From positions 1 to 49,900 of the forward strand of contig NZ_JAAFGZ010000021.1 in the NCBI RefSeq assembly GCF_010365105.1: DNA of 49,900 bases. Direction: 5' to 3'. The position numbers and the translations under genes are program-made. Origin of the DNA: Polaromonas sp. GTDB taxonomy: Bacteria; Pseudomonadota; Gammaproteobacteria; Burkholderiales; Burkholderiaceae_C. Numbering within the stretch: position 1 is the first letter of the stretch; each line of letters begins with the position of its first letter. Under the pieces are notes generated by a model. That model was given only the letters and a program-made list of their open reading frames with translations. It made no database searches and was not told the origin of the DNA. Positions 35,533 to 46,798 of this stretch are shown piece by piece.

Positions 35533-36798
35533 ATGGCCGATAAAAAAGGCTCCTCCAGCGAAAAGACGTTGTATTGTTCTTTTTGCGGCAAAAGCCAGCA
35601 TGAAGTCAAGAAACTCATTGCTGGTCCATCCGTTTTTGTCTGTGACGAATGCATTGATCTGTGTAACGAGATCATTCGCGACGAATTGCCCGCAGGCAGC
35701 GAGGTCACAGAGACGCGCAGCGACCTGCCAACGCCAGCAGAAATCAAGGCGACGCTGGACGGTTATGTCATCGGCCAGGAACCGGCCAAGCGAACACTGG
35801 CCGTCGCCGTATACAACCATTACAAGCGGCTGCGTCACAAGGAATCGGCCAAAAAGGATGACGTCGAACTGACCAAGAGCAACATCTTGCTGATCGGGCC
35901 TACTGGGTCCGGTAAGACGCTGCTGGCACAGACGCTGGCACGCACCCTCAACGTGCCTTTTGTCATGGCTGATGCCACCACCCTGACCGAAGCCGGCTAT
36001 GTCGGCGAAGACGTGGAAAACATCATCCAGAAGCTGCTGCAAAGCTGCAACTACGAGGTTGATCGCGCGCAGCAGGGAATTGTCTACATCGACGAGATTG
36101 ACAAGATTTCGCGCAAATCCGACAACCCGTCCATCACCCGAGATGTGTCGGGCGAAGGCGTGCAGCAGGCGCTGCTCAAACTCATGGAAGGCACAATGGC
36201 TTCGGTGCCGCCGCAAGGCGGGCGCAAGCATCCGAATCAGGATTTTCTGCAGGTTGACACCACCAATATTCTGTTTATTTGCGGTGGCGCTTTTTCCGGA
36301 CTTGAAAAAGTCATAGAAGGCCGTACCGAAGCATCTGGAATTGGTTTTGGTGCTGCCGTCAAAAGCAAAAAAGCCCGGAGCCTGACGGAAGCGTTCAAGG
36401 ATGTCGAACCTGAAGACTTGATCAAGTTTGGCTTGATTCCCGAATTGGTCGGACGAATGCCGGTCATTGCAACCCTGGCCGAACTCAGCGAAGATGCGCT
36501 GGTTCGTATCCTGACGGAGCCAAAAAATGCCGTGGTCAAGCAGTTCAGCAAATTGCTCGCCATGGAAGGCGTTGACCTGGAAATCAGGCCATCGGCCCTG
36601 AAGGCCATTGCCCGCAAGGCGCTTGCCCGTAAAACCGGCGCACGCGGCCTGCGTTCGATTCTGGAGCAATCCCTGATTGACACCATGTTTGATTTGCCGA
36701 CCACCAGCAATGTTGACAAGGTGGTCGTTGACGAAGCGACGATCGAGGAAAACAAGCCGCCGCTGCTGGTCTATCGCGAAGCTGCCAAGAAAGCCTGA
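35533..36798 (+). CDS. clpX: Clp protease ATP-binding subunit ClpX
   Basis: This AAA+ unfoldase of 421 residues recognises substrates and feeds ClpP. An N-terminal zinc-binding domain has CSFCGKSQ and VCDECIDLC (four Cys). Walker A is GPTGSGKT, Walker [11 protein letters not shown], and the pore loop GYVGED. The IGF-type ClpP-docking loop region lies in the insertion after Walker B (36300s). I prefer ATG 35533 (MADKKG) to the GTG at 35521. Because of the terminator after clpP it probably has its own promoter. Confidence 0.95.
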   Translation: MADKKGSSSEKTLYCSFCGKSQHEVKKLIAGPSVFVCDECIDLCNEIIRDELPAGSEVTETRSDLPTPAEIKATLDGYVIGQEPAKRTLAVAVYNHYKRLRHKESAKKDDVELTKSNILLIGPTGSGKTLLAQTLARTLNVPFVMADATTLTEAGYVGEDVENIIQKLLQSCNYEVDRAQQGIVYIDEIDKISRKSDNPSITRDVSGEGVQQALLKLMEGTMASVPPQGGRKHPNQDFLQVDTTNILFICGGAFSGLEKVIEGRTEASGIGFGAAVKSKKARSLTEAFKDVEPEDLIKFGLIPELVGRMPVIATLAELSEDALVRILTEPKNAVVKQFSKLLAMEGVDLEIRPSALKAIARKALARKTGARGLRSILEQSLIDTMFDLPTTSNVDKVVVDEATIEENKPPLLVYREAAKKA

Positions 36799-36920
36799 GT
36801 CCCGGAACGGACGATGCAGGTGCCTGCCAATGGCAACCCTCGTCTCCGGTCACTACAATTTCGCCCGATCCTGAAAGGGAGCGTTGCGTTCAGCCTTGTT
36901 ATGAAGGTTTAGGGTTTTAT

Positions 36921-39350
36921 ATGTCTGCACAAACTTTTCTTCCTGCAACTCCCGTCGAACTGCCTCTGTTGCCGTTGAGGGACGTCGTGGTCTTTCCGCA
37001 CATGGTGATTCCCTTGTTTGTGGGCCGGCCCAAGAGCATCAAGGCGCTTGAACTGGCCATGGAGTCCGAGCGCCGAATCATGTTGGTGGCCCAGAAAACC
37101 GCTGCCAAGGACGAACCGTCTGTTGATGACATGTTCGAGGTGGGCTGCATTGCCACCATTTTGCAACTCCTCAAGTTGCCGGACGGAACGGTCAAGGTCC
37201 TGGTTGAAGGGCAGCAGCGCGCCAGGGTGAACAAGATCGAGGAAGGCGAGCAGCACTTCACTGCCAATGTGTCGCCTGTCGAGCCTGTGGCTGTTGTCGC
37301 GGGTGACAAGGGCAGCGAGATCGAGGCCTTGCGCCGCGCGGTGACACAGCAGTTTGACCATTACGTCAAACTGAATAAAAAAATACCACCCGAAATACTG
37401 ACATCGATCTCCAGTATCGACGACCCCGGTCGGCTGGCGGACACCATCGCTGCGCACTTGCCGCTCAAGCTGGATGCCAAGCAGGTTATCCTGGACCTGG
37501 ACAATGTCAAGGCGCGTCTTGAGAACCTGTACGAGCAGCTTGAGCGCGAGGTTGACATTCTCAATGTGGACAAGAAGATCCGTGGGCGCGTCAAGCGGCA
37601 GATGGAAAAGAACCAGCGCGACTTCTACCTGAACGAGCAGGTCAAGGCCATCCAGAAAGAATTGGGCGAAGGCGAAGAAGGCGCTGATCTTGAAGAAATC
37701 GAAAAGAAGATCAAGAGCGCCAAGATGCCGCTGGAAGCCCGCAAAAAGGCAGAAAGCGAACTCAAGAAACTGAAACTGATGTCACCCATGTCGGCGGAAG
37801 CCACAGTGGTGCGAAGTTACATCGATGTGCTGCTTGGGCTGCCTTGGAGCAAGAAAACCAAGATCAAGCATGATCTGGTCAATGCCGAAGCCGTGCTCAA
37901 TGAGGATCATTACGGTCTTGAAAAAGTCAAGGACCGCATTGTCGAGTACCTCGCAGTGCAGCAGCGGGTTGACAAACTGAAGGCGCCGATTTTGTGCCTG
38001 GTGGGCCCTCCGGGTGTCGGCAAGACATCGCTCGGTCAGTCGATTGCCAAAGCCACTGGTCGAAAGTATGTTCGCATGGCCTTGGGTGGCATGCGCGACG
38101 AAGCAGAAATCCGGGGACATCGCCGTACTTATATCGGTGCTCTGCCTGGCAAGGTGTTGCAGAACCTGAGCAAAGCCGGTACGCGCAATCCGCTGTTCCT
38201 GCTTGACGAGATTGACAAGCTTGGCACTGATTTCCGTGGCGATCCCTCAAGTGCTTTGCTTGAAGTGCTGGACCCGGAACAGAACCATACCTTTGGAGAT
38301 CACTATGTCGAGGTCGACTTTGACCTGAGTGACGTGATGTTTGTGGCAACGTCGAATTCGATGAATATTCCGCCGGCCCTGCTTGACCGTATGGAAGTGA
38401 TCCGCTTGTCGGGCTATACCGAGGACGAAAAAACCAGCATCGCCATGCGTTACCTTCTGCCCAAGCAGGTCAAGAACAATGGCGTGAAGGACGACGAACT
38501 TGAAGTACAGGAACAGGCGGTGCGTGACATCGTGCGTTACTACACGCGTGAAGCCGGTGTTCGCTCACTCGAGCGCGAGTTGTCAAAGATTTGCCGCAAG
38601 GTCGTCAAGGGTATACAGCTCAAGAAAATGACGCCCAAAGTGCTCGTCACGCCCGACAACCTGAATGAATTCCTGGGTGTCCGGAAATACGATTATGGCC
38701 GTGCGGAAAAGAACAATCAGGTCGGTCAGGTCGTTGGTCTTGCCTGGACTGAAGTGGGCGGTGACCTGCTCACGATCGAAGCGGCCGTCATGCCTGGCAA
38801 GGGCGTCATCACCCGCACAGGGTCATTGGGCGATGTCATGAAGGAATCAGTCGAGGCGGCGCGTACTGTGGTCCGGAGTCGGTCCAGGGGGTTGGGCATC
38901 AAGGATGAAATGTTTGAAAAGCGTGACATTCATATCCACGTCCCAGACGGCGCGACGCCCAAGGACGGCCCAAGCGCCGGAGCTGCCATGACTACGGCGT
39001 TTGTTTCTGCATTGACAGGCATTCCTGTTCGCGGCGATGTGGCAATGACCGGTGAAATAACCCTGAGGGGAGAAGTTACTGCCATTGGTGGTCTGAAAGA
39101 AAAGCTGCTGGCTGCCTTGCGCGGAGGCATCAAGACCGTGCTGATCCCGCAGGAAAATGCCAAGGATCTTCAGGAAATTCCAGACAATGTCAAAGCCGGT
39201 CTTGAAATCATTCCGGTCAAATGGATTGATCAGGTATTGCAGGTTGCCCTGGAGCGACAGCCGGTGCCATTGACCGATGAAGAAGTTGCAATAATTGCGG
39301 CCGCCAGCGCTGCCGCACCCTCGCAAGTTGTTGGTACGGTCAAGCATTAA
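36921..39350 (+). CDS. lon: ATP-dependent protease La (Lon)
   Basis: This 809-residue AAA+ serine protease degrades misfolded and regulatory proteins. The N-terminal substrate domain begins [16 protein letters not shown] coiled-coil region precedes the ATPase domain, with Walker A GPPGVGKT and Walker B LFLLDEID. The C-terminal protease domain has the catalytic Ser in DGPSAGAAM and the catalytic Lys in the following GLKEKLLAA segment. A 122-bp gap from clpX suggests a separate promoter, though I cannot point to a heat-shock consensus. Confidence 0.95.
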   Translation: MSAQTFLPATPVELPLLPLRDVVVFPHMVIPLFVGRPKSIKALELAMESERRIMLVAQKTAAKDEPSVDDMFEVGCIATILQLLKLPDGTVKVLVEGQQRARVNKIEEGEQHFTANVSPVEPVAVVAGDKGSEIEALRRAVTQQFDHYVKLNKKIPPEILTSISSIDDPGRLADTIAAHLPLKLDAKQVILDLDNVKARLENLYEQLEREVDILNVDKKIRGRVKRQMEKNQRDFYLNEQVKAIQKELGEGEEGADLEEIEKKIKSAKMPLEARKKAESELKKLKLMSPMSAEATVVRSYIDVLLGLPWSKKTKIKHDLVNAEAVLNEDHYGLEKVKDRIVEYLAVQQRVDKLKAPILCLVGPPGVGKTSLGQSIAKATGRKYVRMALGGMRDEAEIRGHRRTYIGALPGKVLQNLSKAGTRNPLFLLDEIDKLGTDFRGDPSSALLEVLDPEQNHTFGDHYVEVDFDLSDVMFVATSNSMNIPPALLDRMEVIRLSGYTEDEKTSIAMRYLLPKQVKNNGVKDDELEVQEQAVRDIVRYYTREAGVRSLERELSKICRKVVKGIQLKKMTPKVLVTPDNLNEFLGVRKYDYGRAEKNNQVGQVVGLAWTEVGGDLLTIEAAVMPGKGVITRTGSLGDVMKESVEAARTVVRSRSRGLGIKDEMFEKRDIHIHVPDGATPKDGPSAGAAMTTAFVSALTGIPVRGDVAMTGEITLRGEVTAIGGLKEKLLAALRGGIKTVLIPQENAKDLQEIPDNVKAGLEIIPVKWIDQVLQVALERQPVPLTDEEVAIIAAASAAAPSQVVGTVKH

Positions 39351-39370
39351 GCGGCAAGCTTTACCTTTAT

Positions 39371-39407
39371 TTAAATAATCGTTAAAAACCAAGCTATAAT
39401 TTATAGC
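39371..39407 (+). promoter_or_regulatory. Promoter of the tRNA-Gly gene with palindrome over the -10
   Basis: TATAAT (39395-39400), a perfect -10, is preceded by TTAAAT (39371-39376) at 18 bp. The -10 sits inside the perfect palindrome GCTATAATTTATAGC (39393-39407). The tRNA begins at 39415. Confidence 0.65.
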
Positions 39408-39414
39408 TAGACTC

Positions 39415-39490
39415 GCGGGAGTAGCTCAGTTGGTAGAGCGCAACCTTGCCAAGGTTGAGGTCGAGAGTTCGAGCCTCTTTTCCCGCTCCA
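39415..39490 (+). tRNA. tRNA-Gly (anticodon GCC)
   Basis: A 76-nt cloverleaf with anticodon stem-loop CAACC-TTGCCAA-GGTTG and encoded CCA. A strong terminator follows. Confidence 0.96.
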
Positions 39491-39494
39491 ATTC

Positions 39495-39526
39495 AAAGGG
39501 CAGCACTTCAAAATGCTGCCCTTTTT
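39495..39526 (+). terminator. Terminator of tRNA-Gly
   Basis: An 11-bp stem, AAAGGGCAGCA/TGCTGCCCTTT, with an 8-nt loop and a T-run. Confidence 0.85.
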
Positions 39527-39560
39527 GGTTGGAAAGTACGAAAAACAAGAAAAAAAAGAG

Positions 39561-39634
39561 GGCGCGGTAACAAAGCGGTTATGTACCGGATTGCAAATCC
39601 GGCTAGCCCGGTTCGACTCCGGGCCGCGCCTCCA
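39561..39634 (+). tRNA. tRNA-Cys (anticodon GCA)
   Basis: A 74-nt cloverleaf with anticodon stem-loop CCGGA-TTGCAAA-TCCGG and acceptor GGCGCGG/CCGCGCC, followed by TCCA. Confidence 0.96.
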
Positions 39635-39650
39635 TCAAGTTTTTGTCATC

Positions 39651-39673
39651 AGCCCCGGTTAAGGGGCTTTTTT
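39651..39673 (+). terminator. Terminator of tRNA-Cys
   Basis: AGCCCC/GGGGCT stem (39651-39656, 39663-39668) with a 6-nt loop and T-run. Confidence 0.8.
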
Positions 39674-39709
39674 GTTTGACAATGCTGTTTGGCAGATCAG
39701 TTTTCACCA

Positions 39710-39796
39710 GCGAGAGTGGCGTAATCGGTAGCCGCACGGGACTTAAAATCCCGGGACAGTGATGTCGTACGGGTTCAAGTCCCGTCTCTCGCACCA
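39710..39796 (+). tRNA. tRNA-Leu (anticodon TAA)
   Basis: An 87-nt class II tRNA with acceptor GCGAGAG/CTCTCGC, anticodon stem-loop CGGGA-CTTAAAA-TCCCG and encoded CCA; it reads UUA/UUG Leu codons. Confidence 0.96.
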
Positions 39797-39959
39797 ATTT
39801 ATTCCGCTTCCAAATCAATCCGGAATCAGGCACGAAGCCGCAGGCCGTGATGTGACAGCCAAAGCAATAAGATATCTGGTTGACCTGGATATGGGATCAC
39901 ACCCAATTGAACTGGATTTTTGCAGCGTCCCTTCACCCAACTGATATGAAGTGCAGACA

Positions 39960-40786
39960 TCAGACCGAGCTCGATGGCCTGTTTTCAGAGAATGGCTGCT
40001 GAATGAATGCGGTAATGGCTGTGATCAGCCTTTCGGGCTGATCGCGATGCGGCGAATGGCCACATTCGGCCAATTCGAGCAATTCAGTCTGCGGTACGCT
40101 GCGGGCAATGCCGTGAATCTGCGCCAGCGTGCCATATTCGTCGTCCTGCCCCTGCACCGCCAGTAGCGGGCAGCGAATGGCACCGATTTCCTGCGCAATG
40201 GACCAGTGCCTGAAGTCAGGATGCAGCCAGATGTCATTCCAGCCCCAGAAAGCCGAATCGGGGCTGTCATGGTGTCGCGCAAGGCGCTGGCGCAAGTTGG
40301 TTTGAAGGTACGCCGTACGCGCCTTTTCAATGCTGCTGACCGACACGCCTTCCACCATAATGTGGGGCGCCAACACTACGGCGCCGGCAAGGTATTCAGA
40401 GAAGTGAGCGGCATACAGCAATGCAATGGAGCCGCCGTCACTGTGGCCGAGCAACCAGGGTTTGTCATGACGTGCATCAATGCCCAGCGCATTCAGCAGG
40501 GCCGGCAGCACCTGCTGCGCCTGCCGGTGCATGAAGTCAAGACCCCAGGCTTCGTCTGTCGGGCGAGGCGAAGAGCGACCATAACCGGGGCGCGAATACA
40601 CCAGGCCACGGCAACCGGTCGCCTCGCACAGGTAACGCGGGAAATCCCTCCACATCGCCACCGATCCCAGCCCTTCGTGCAGGAACACGATCAGCGGCGC
40701 CGCTGTGCGGTCAGGCTGAATCCACTGGTGTTCAATGCGGATCAGACTTCCGTCCCAGTCGATGTCGATAAACGCCACATTGCCTG

Positions 40787-40790
<4 letters not shown>
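39960..40790 (-). CDS. Alpha/beta hydrolase of the box (benzoate) locus
   Basis: This 276-residue alpha/beta-hydrolase has the nucleophile Ser in GHSDGGSIAL, the oxyanion region FLHEGLGSVAMW, and the catalytic His in ECGHSPHRDQPE near the C terminus. It overlaps the benzoate-CoA ligase gene by 4 bp (translational coupling), so it belongs to that operon. A hydrolase in this place is common in box loci and may act on an ester or a CoA thioester, possibly releasing dead-end intermediates; the substrate is unknown. Confidence 0.78.
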
Positions 40791-42370
<1,580 letters not shown>

Positions 42371-42396
42371 GGGCTGTGTCTCCTGGTCTTTTTTAT

Positions 42397-43373
42397 TCAG
42401 AGCGCAGCCGATGGGTGCAAATGCGCAAGCACCTCGGTATCGGCCTGCACGGCACTGCGGCGGTGGTAGAAGTTCAGGGCGTGCAGGCCGCCGGGGACTT
42501 CGCCGCCGCCCGCGCGGTCCGGCCCCCCATGCAACGACTGCGGCATGACATTGGCGTACCTGGTTTGCAGCGCAGCCATGTCGGGCGAAATCACATGCAC
42601 GCGGTCATGGCTGTCAGCCGGCTCCAGCGCGGTGGCGATCAGTGTGCCTGCGTCGCTGCCGTACAAAGAGGTGACCAGCGAGCCCTCACCCCGGCGCACC
42701 AGCGCCAATGCGTGTTTGGTTTCGCGGTAAGGCACGAGCGTGGCAACAGGGCCGAACACTCCGGTGTCGTGGCCACGGTCGGCGCTGTCGCTGCCCGCCG
42801 CGTCGCGCTTACCCAGCAGCGTGGGACTGACGCAGCAGGCGATAACCGCATCGGCATCGATCAGGGCGTCTCTGCCGTCATGCAGCACTTCGGCTTGTGC
42901 GCTCAGGTGCGCCAGGCCTTGTTTCAACGCTGCCAGTTGAGTGCGGTTGACCAGCGCGCCCATGCGTACCTTTTCATTGCGCGGATTGTCCACGGTGGCT
43001 TTGGCCAGCCGCGCCAAAAGCGCATCTGCTGCTGCGTCATACAGAGCTTCAGCCACAAAGACACGGCGAATCTCCGTGGATTTCTGACCCGACAGGGCCG
43101 TCATTTCACGCACCACTTCCTTGACCAGCAGATCAAATGCCGGCCTGCCCGCCACTTCGTTCGGCAGCAGCATGGGGCGCGCAGGCGGTAGGTGAGGGTG
43201 CGCAGGGCCGCGCCGCCTTGTTCTCTGGCAAATTCAAAACCGGCGGCCAGATCCAGCCAGGTTGCATCAAAGCGCACGAGCTCTAGGCCCCGCACCGGGT
43301 CAAACAACGGCGTACCGGCACCTGTGCCTTGCTGCCACTGGCCGCCAAGGTAATTTGAAAGCAGTTCGGTCAT
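42397..43373 (-). pseudogene. boxD: boxD remnant: 3,4-dehydroadipyl-CoA semialdehyde dehydrogenase
   Basis: Intact BoxD oxidises the ring-cleavage aldehyde and has roughly 500 or more residues. Here the N terminus (from 43373, MTELLSNYLGGQW) runs about 60 codons, then the sequence joins a C-terminal segment in a different frame (LLPNEVAGRPAFDLLVKEV, from 43173). The central part, including most of the NADP fold, is absent. The expected catalytic Cys of the GQKCT motif is Ser (codon 43080-43078, TGC to TCC by one base), and the ALDH motif E-VFGP reads GVFGP. The gene cannot make a working enzyme. Confidence 0.87.
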
Positions 43374-43392
43374 GAAAATCTTTTCGTAACAG

Positions 43393-43860
43393 TCAGGAAC
43401 GGGTGAATTCGATGCTGCCCCGGGGCAGCAGGTAGAGCACCAGCGCGCGTCCGCTTGAAACGGTGGGCTGGTGCGCGCTGCCGGGCGGACAGACCAGCCA
43501 GCCGGCGGGGCGGCCGTCAAATTGAGCGCCGTCATCCAGCGGCATGATCAGGTCGATCTCGCCATTCGGGTGCACGTGATGCGGACCGGCAATGTCCTTC
43601 ATATCCACCACATCGACGGAAAAGCCGTGCAGATCGTCTGCCGGTTTGAAAATACGGCCGTAACGAATGCCGCCGCCCTCCCGGTCGCACAGCCAGCCTT
43701 CGGCAACGCCTGTCATGCATGACTGCTTGAGCTGGTGGTAGGTGGGGCTTTCGACGCCATGTTCGGCGTTGAGCCAGGCATCCAGGACGGCATCCAGCGG
43801 CCGGCCGGCCAGCCGGGTCGTCATTTGCGTAATTTGTTCCCGAAATTCTGCAAGCGGCAT
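43393..43860 (-). CDS. DUF4863 family protein of the box locus
   Basis: This 155-residue cupin-like protein has a metal-site-like segment GPHHVHPNGEIDLIMP and the late CPPGSAHQPTVSSGRA. Members of this family regularly sit in box gene clusters, and one branch is described as 4-hydroxylaminobenzoate lyase. Here the substrate is unknown; a side-step on benzoyl-CoA derivatives is a guess. It is the first gene of the leftward arm, 19 bp before boxD, and is divergent from boxR. Confidence 0.72.
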   Translation of the reverse strand: MPLAEFREQITQMTTRLAGRPLDAVLDAWLNAEHGVESPTYHQLKQSCMTGVAEGWLCDREGGGIRYGRIFKPADDLHGFSVDVVDMKDIAGPHHVHPNGEIDLIMPLDDGAQFDGRPAGWLVCPPGSAHQPTVSSGRALVLYLLPRGSIEFTRS

Positions 43861-43948
43861 GCATGGTCTCCGTATAGTGTGTTGAACTTGTCAATTCACT
43901 TAATATGAATTATTGTGCTTGTATGAACCATAATTCTTGAAAAATAAC
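43861..43948. promoter_or_regulatory. Divergent box-locus control region
   Basis: An AT-rich gap between DUF4863 and boxR. It contains TTATTGTGCTTGTAT (43910-43924), matched at 44979-44993 upstream of boxC, and TGCA near the DUF4863 start (43860-43863). It is the expected binding place of BoxR. Confidence 0.55.
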
Positions 43949-44923
43949 ATGTCAAGCAATATATTGCATGTATCAGGGTTAACACCTGTTTCGCCTGAGC
44001 AGACGCCTGCCTTTACAGGAGCGCATCTTTCATCTCTTCATGCTGCCGAAGCCGACGAGAAAAATCCTTTCCTGGTTGCTCTGGGTGAGCGGGTCAAGGC
44101 CCTGCGGGCGCGGCGCGGCATGACGCGAAAAGCCGTGTCCATTGCCGCCGATGTGTCCGAAAGGCATTTGGCAAATCTGGAGTACGGCGAAGGAAACGCC
44201 TCCATATTGGTGTTGCTGCAGGTCGCCCGCGCGCTGCATTGCTCACTGGCTGAACTGATTGGCGATGTCACGACCTTGTCGCCCGAGTGGCTGCTGATTC
44301 GGGAGTTGCTTGAGGGCCGCGACGATGTGGCTCTGCGGCGGGTGCGGATTGCCATTGGCGAAATGCTGGGTACCGGAAGCGCCAACACTGCCATCAGTTC
44401 GCAGGTCGCATTGATAGGGCTGCGCGGCGCTGGAAAATCAACACTGGGGGCGCTGCTGGCTGAAGACCTGGGATTTCCATTTGTCGAGTTGAGCCGTGAA
44501 ATTGAAAAGTTCGCGGGCTGCAGCGTATCCGAAATCCAGGCGCTCTATGGCATGAATGCCTACCGGCGCTATGAACGCCGGGCACTGGAGGAAACGATCC
44601 AGATTTACCCTGAAGCCGTTATTGCCACCCCCGGCGGCCTGGTGTCGGACCCGGCTACCTTCAACCAGTTGCTGTCGCACTGCACCACGGTCTGGCTTCA
44701 GGCCGACCCTGAAGACCATATGAAGCGGGTGTTGGCGCAGGGTGATTTGCGGCCCATGGCCGCCAGCAAGCAGGCAATGGAAGATCTCAAGGGCATTCTT
44801 TCTGGTCGTGCAGCTTTCTATTCGAAGGCGCAGCACAAGGTCGATACCAGCGCTCAAAGTCTGGAGTTGTCTTTTCAAATATTGCGCCAGAAAGTTCGGG
44901 GGGCACTGCAGTTGCCAGCCTGA
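43949..44923 (+). CDS. boxR: BoxR-type transcriptional repressor of the benzoate box genes
   Basis: This regulator of 324 residues has an N-terminal helix-turn-helix (about 45-95; TRKAVSIAADVSERHLANLE) fused to a C-terminal shikimate-kinase-like domain with the P-loop GLRGAGKST that binds benzoyl-CoA in BoxR/BzdR proteins. Known BoxR represses box genes until benzoyl-CoA appears. I use the ATG at 43949; the TTG at 43937 is less likely. It is divergent from the ligase arm and lies 120 bp upstream of boxC. Confidence 0.9.
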   Translation: MSSNILHVSGLTPVSPEQTPAFTGAHLSSLHAAEADEKNPFLVALGERVKALRARRGMTRKAVSIAADVSERHLANLEYGEGNASILVLLQVARALHCSLAELIGDVTTLSPEWLLIRELLEGRDDVALRRVRIAIGEMLGTGSANTAISSQVALIGLRGAGKSTLGALLAEDLGFPFVELSREIEKFAGCSVSEIQALYGMNAYRRYERRALEETIQIYPEAVIATPGGLVSDPATFNQLLSHCTTVWLQADPEDHMKRVLAQGDLRPMAASKQAMEDLKGILSGRAAFYSKAQHKVDTSAQSLELSFQILRQKVRGALQLPA

Positions 44924-45043
44924 CGGAATAACAGTACATGCATAAAAGTGCTTGCTTGCTTGATTGGCGGATGTTGCATTATCATGCTTGTATTGAATTT
45001 CAATTAATGCAGGTTTCATGCATAAAACTGGAGGCATCACAAC
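44924..45043 (+). promoter_or_regulatory. boxC promoter region with TGCA boxes
   Basis: TTATCATGCTTGTAT (44979-44993) matches the boxR upstream region. TGCA occurs at 44939, 44975, 45008 and 45019, within a nearly repeated CATGCATAAAA (44937, 45017). Related BzdR/BoxR regulators bind TGCA repeats, so these are candidate operators. A CTGGAGG ribosome site precedes the boxC ATG. Confidence 0.55.
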
Positions 45044-46702
45044 ATGACCATTGCTTCGCGCGTCGAATACCAGACCGATCCTTCGCAGTACAAACACTGG
45101 AAGCTCAGCTTCAATGGCCCGGTCGCCACGCTGGCGGTCGACATTGATGAAAACGCCGGTCTGCGTCCGGGCTACAAGCTCAAACTCAACAGCTATGACC
45201 TCGGTGTCGATATTGAACTAAACGATGCCGTCAGCCGCATTCGCTTCGAGCATCCGGAAGTGCGCACCGTGGTGGTCACCAGCGCCAAGGAAAAAGTGTT
45301 TTGCTCGGGCGCCAACATCTTCATGCTGGGCGTGAGCAGCCACTACTGGAAAGTGAACTTCTGCAAGTTCACCAACGAAACCCGCAACGGGCTGGAAGAT
45401 TCCTCCCGCTACAGCGGCCTGAAATTCCTGGCGGCCGTCAATGGCGCCTGTGCCGGTGGCGGTTACGAGCTGGCGCTGGCGTGCGACGAGATCATCCTGA
45501 TTGACGACCGCTCCAGTTCCGTCAGTCTGCCCGAAGTTCCCTTGCTCGGCGTGCTGCCCGGCACCGGCGGGCTGACCCGCGTGACCGACAAACGCCATGT
45601 TCGGCACGACCTGGCCGACCTGTTTTGCACCAGTGTTGAAGGCGTGCGCGGACAGAAGGCCAAGGACTGGCGTCTGGTCGATGACATTGCCAAGGCCGTC
45701 GATTTTGCCCAGAAAGTACAAACCCGCGCACTGGCGCTGGCCGAGCAAAGCGACCGTCCTGCCGACGGCAAAGGCGTTGTCTTCAAGCCGTTGAATCGCA
45801 CTGTCGAAGCCGACGCGCTGCATTATTCGAACGTGACCATCGAGATCGACCGCGCCAAGCGCACCGCCACGTGGACGGTCAAGGCCCCCACGGGCGAGCA
45901 GCCCTCAAGCATTGCCGGCATTGAAGCGCTGGGCGCTGACTGGTTCCCGCTGGTGCTGGCGCGCGAACTCGAAGACGCGATTTTGATGATGCGCACCAAT
46001 GAACTCGACATCGGTGTCTGGCTGATCAAGACTGAAGGCGATGCGGCCGCCGTGCTGGCCATGGACTATGTGTTGCTGGCGAACCAGAACCACTGGCTGG
46101 TTCGCGAAACCATCGGACTGCTGCGCCGCACGCTGAGCCGCCTTGACTTGTCGTCACGCAGCCTGTTTGCGCTGATTGAACCGGGCTCGTGCTTTGTCGG
46201 CACTTATCTGGAATTGGCACTGGCTTGTGACCGCAGCTACCATTTGGCACTGCCGGATGATGAGGACAAGGCGCCCAAGATTACCGTGGCCGAAATCAAC
46301 TTTGGCCTGTACCCGATGATCACCGGCCAGAGCCGTCTGGGCCGCCGCTTCTATGACGAGCAGCCGGCACTGGAAGCGGTACGCGCCAAGGCCGGCCAGC
46401 CGCTGGATGCCGATGCTGCATTCGCGGTCGGCTTGGTCACTGCCAACCCCGACGACATCGACTGGACCGACGAAGTGCGCATCGCCATCGAAGAGCGCGT
46501 GTCGATGTCGCCTGATGCCCTGACAGGCATGGAAGCCAACCTGCGTTTCAACGGCCCGGAAAACATGTTCACCCGCATCTTTGGCCGCTTGACGGCCTGG
46601 CAGAACTGGATTTTCCAGCGGCCCAACGCTGTCGGTGATAAAGGCGCACTCAAGGTTTATGGCAAAGGTGAAAAATCACAGTTTGACTGGAACCGCGTCT
46701 AA
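45044..46702 (+). CDS. boxC: 2,3-epoxybenzoyl-CoA dihydrolase
   Basis: This 552-residue enoyl-CoA hydratase-family enzyme opens the ring of 2,3-epoxybenzoyl-CoA to 3,4-dehydroadipyl-CoA semialdehyde and formate. Crotonase-type elements include SGANIFMLGV, AAVNGACAGGGYELALACDE and PEVPLLGVLPGTGGL. The long two-part C-terminal region is characteristic of BoxC. It follows boxR and precedes boxB by 96 bp. Confidence 0.93.
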   Translation: MTIASRVEYQTDPSQYKHWKLSFNGPVATLAVDIDENAGLRPGYKLKLNSYDLGVDIELNDAVSRIRFEHPEVRTVVVTSAKEKVFCSGANIFMLGVSSHYWKVNFCKFTNETRNGLEDSSRYSGLKFLAAVNGACAGGGYELALACDEIILIDDRSSSVSLPEVPLLGVLPGTGGLTRVTDKRHVRHDLADLFCTSVEGVRGQKAKDWRLVDDIAKAVDFAQKVQTRALALAEQSDRPADGKGVVFKPLNRTVEADALHYSNVTIEIDRAKRTATWTVKAPTGEQPSSIAGIEALGADWFPLVLARELEDAILMMRTNELDIGVWLIKTEGDAAAVLAMDYVLLANQNHWLVRETIGLLRRTLSRLDLSSRSLFALIEPGSCFVGTYLELALACDRSYHLALPDDEDKAPKITVAEINFGLYPMITGQSRLGRRFYDEQPALEAVRAKAGQPLDADAAFAVGLVTANPDDIDWTDEVRIAIEERVSMSPDALTGMEANLRFNGPENMFTRIFGRLTAWQNWIFQRPNAVGDKGALKVYGKGEKSQFDWNRV

Positions 46703-46798
46703 AAACGCCTGTATTTTCTCGTTGTGCGGCGCGGTCCGGGTGGCGCGCCGCAACCGAAATTCATCCCCCGAATCCGTCAGTTATTTTTGGAGCCCCTC

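Noticed and set aside
39759..39944. Small open frame starting within tRNA-Leu
   Set aside because: It overlaps the tRNA and has no ribosome site or protein character.
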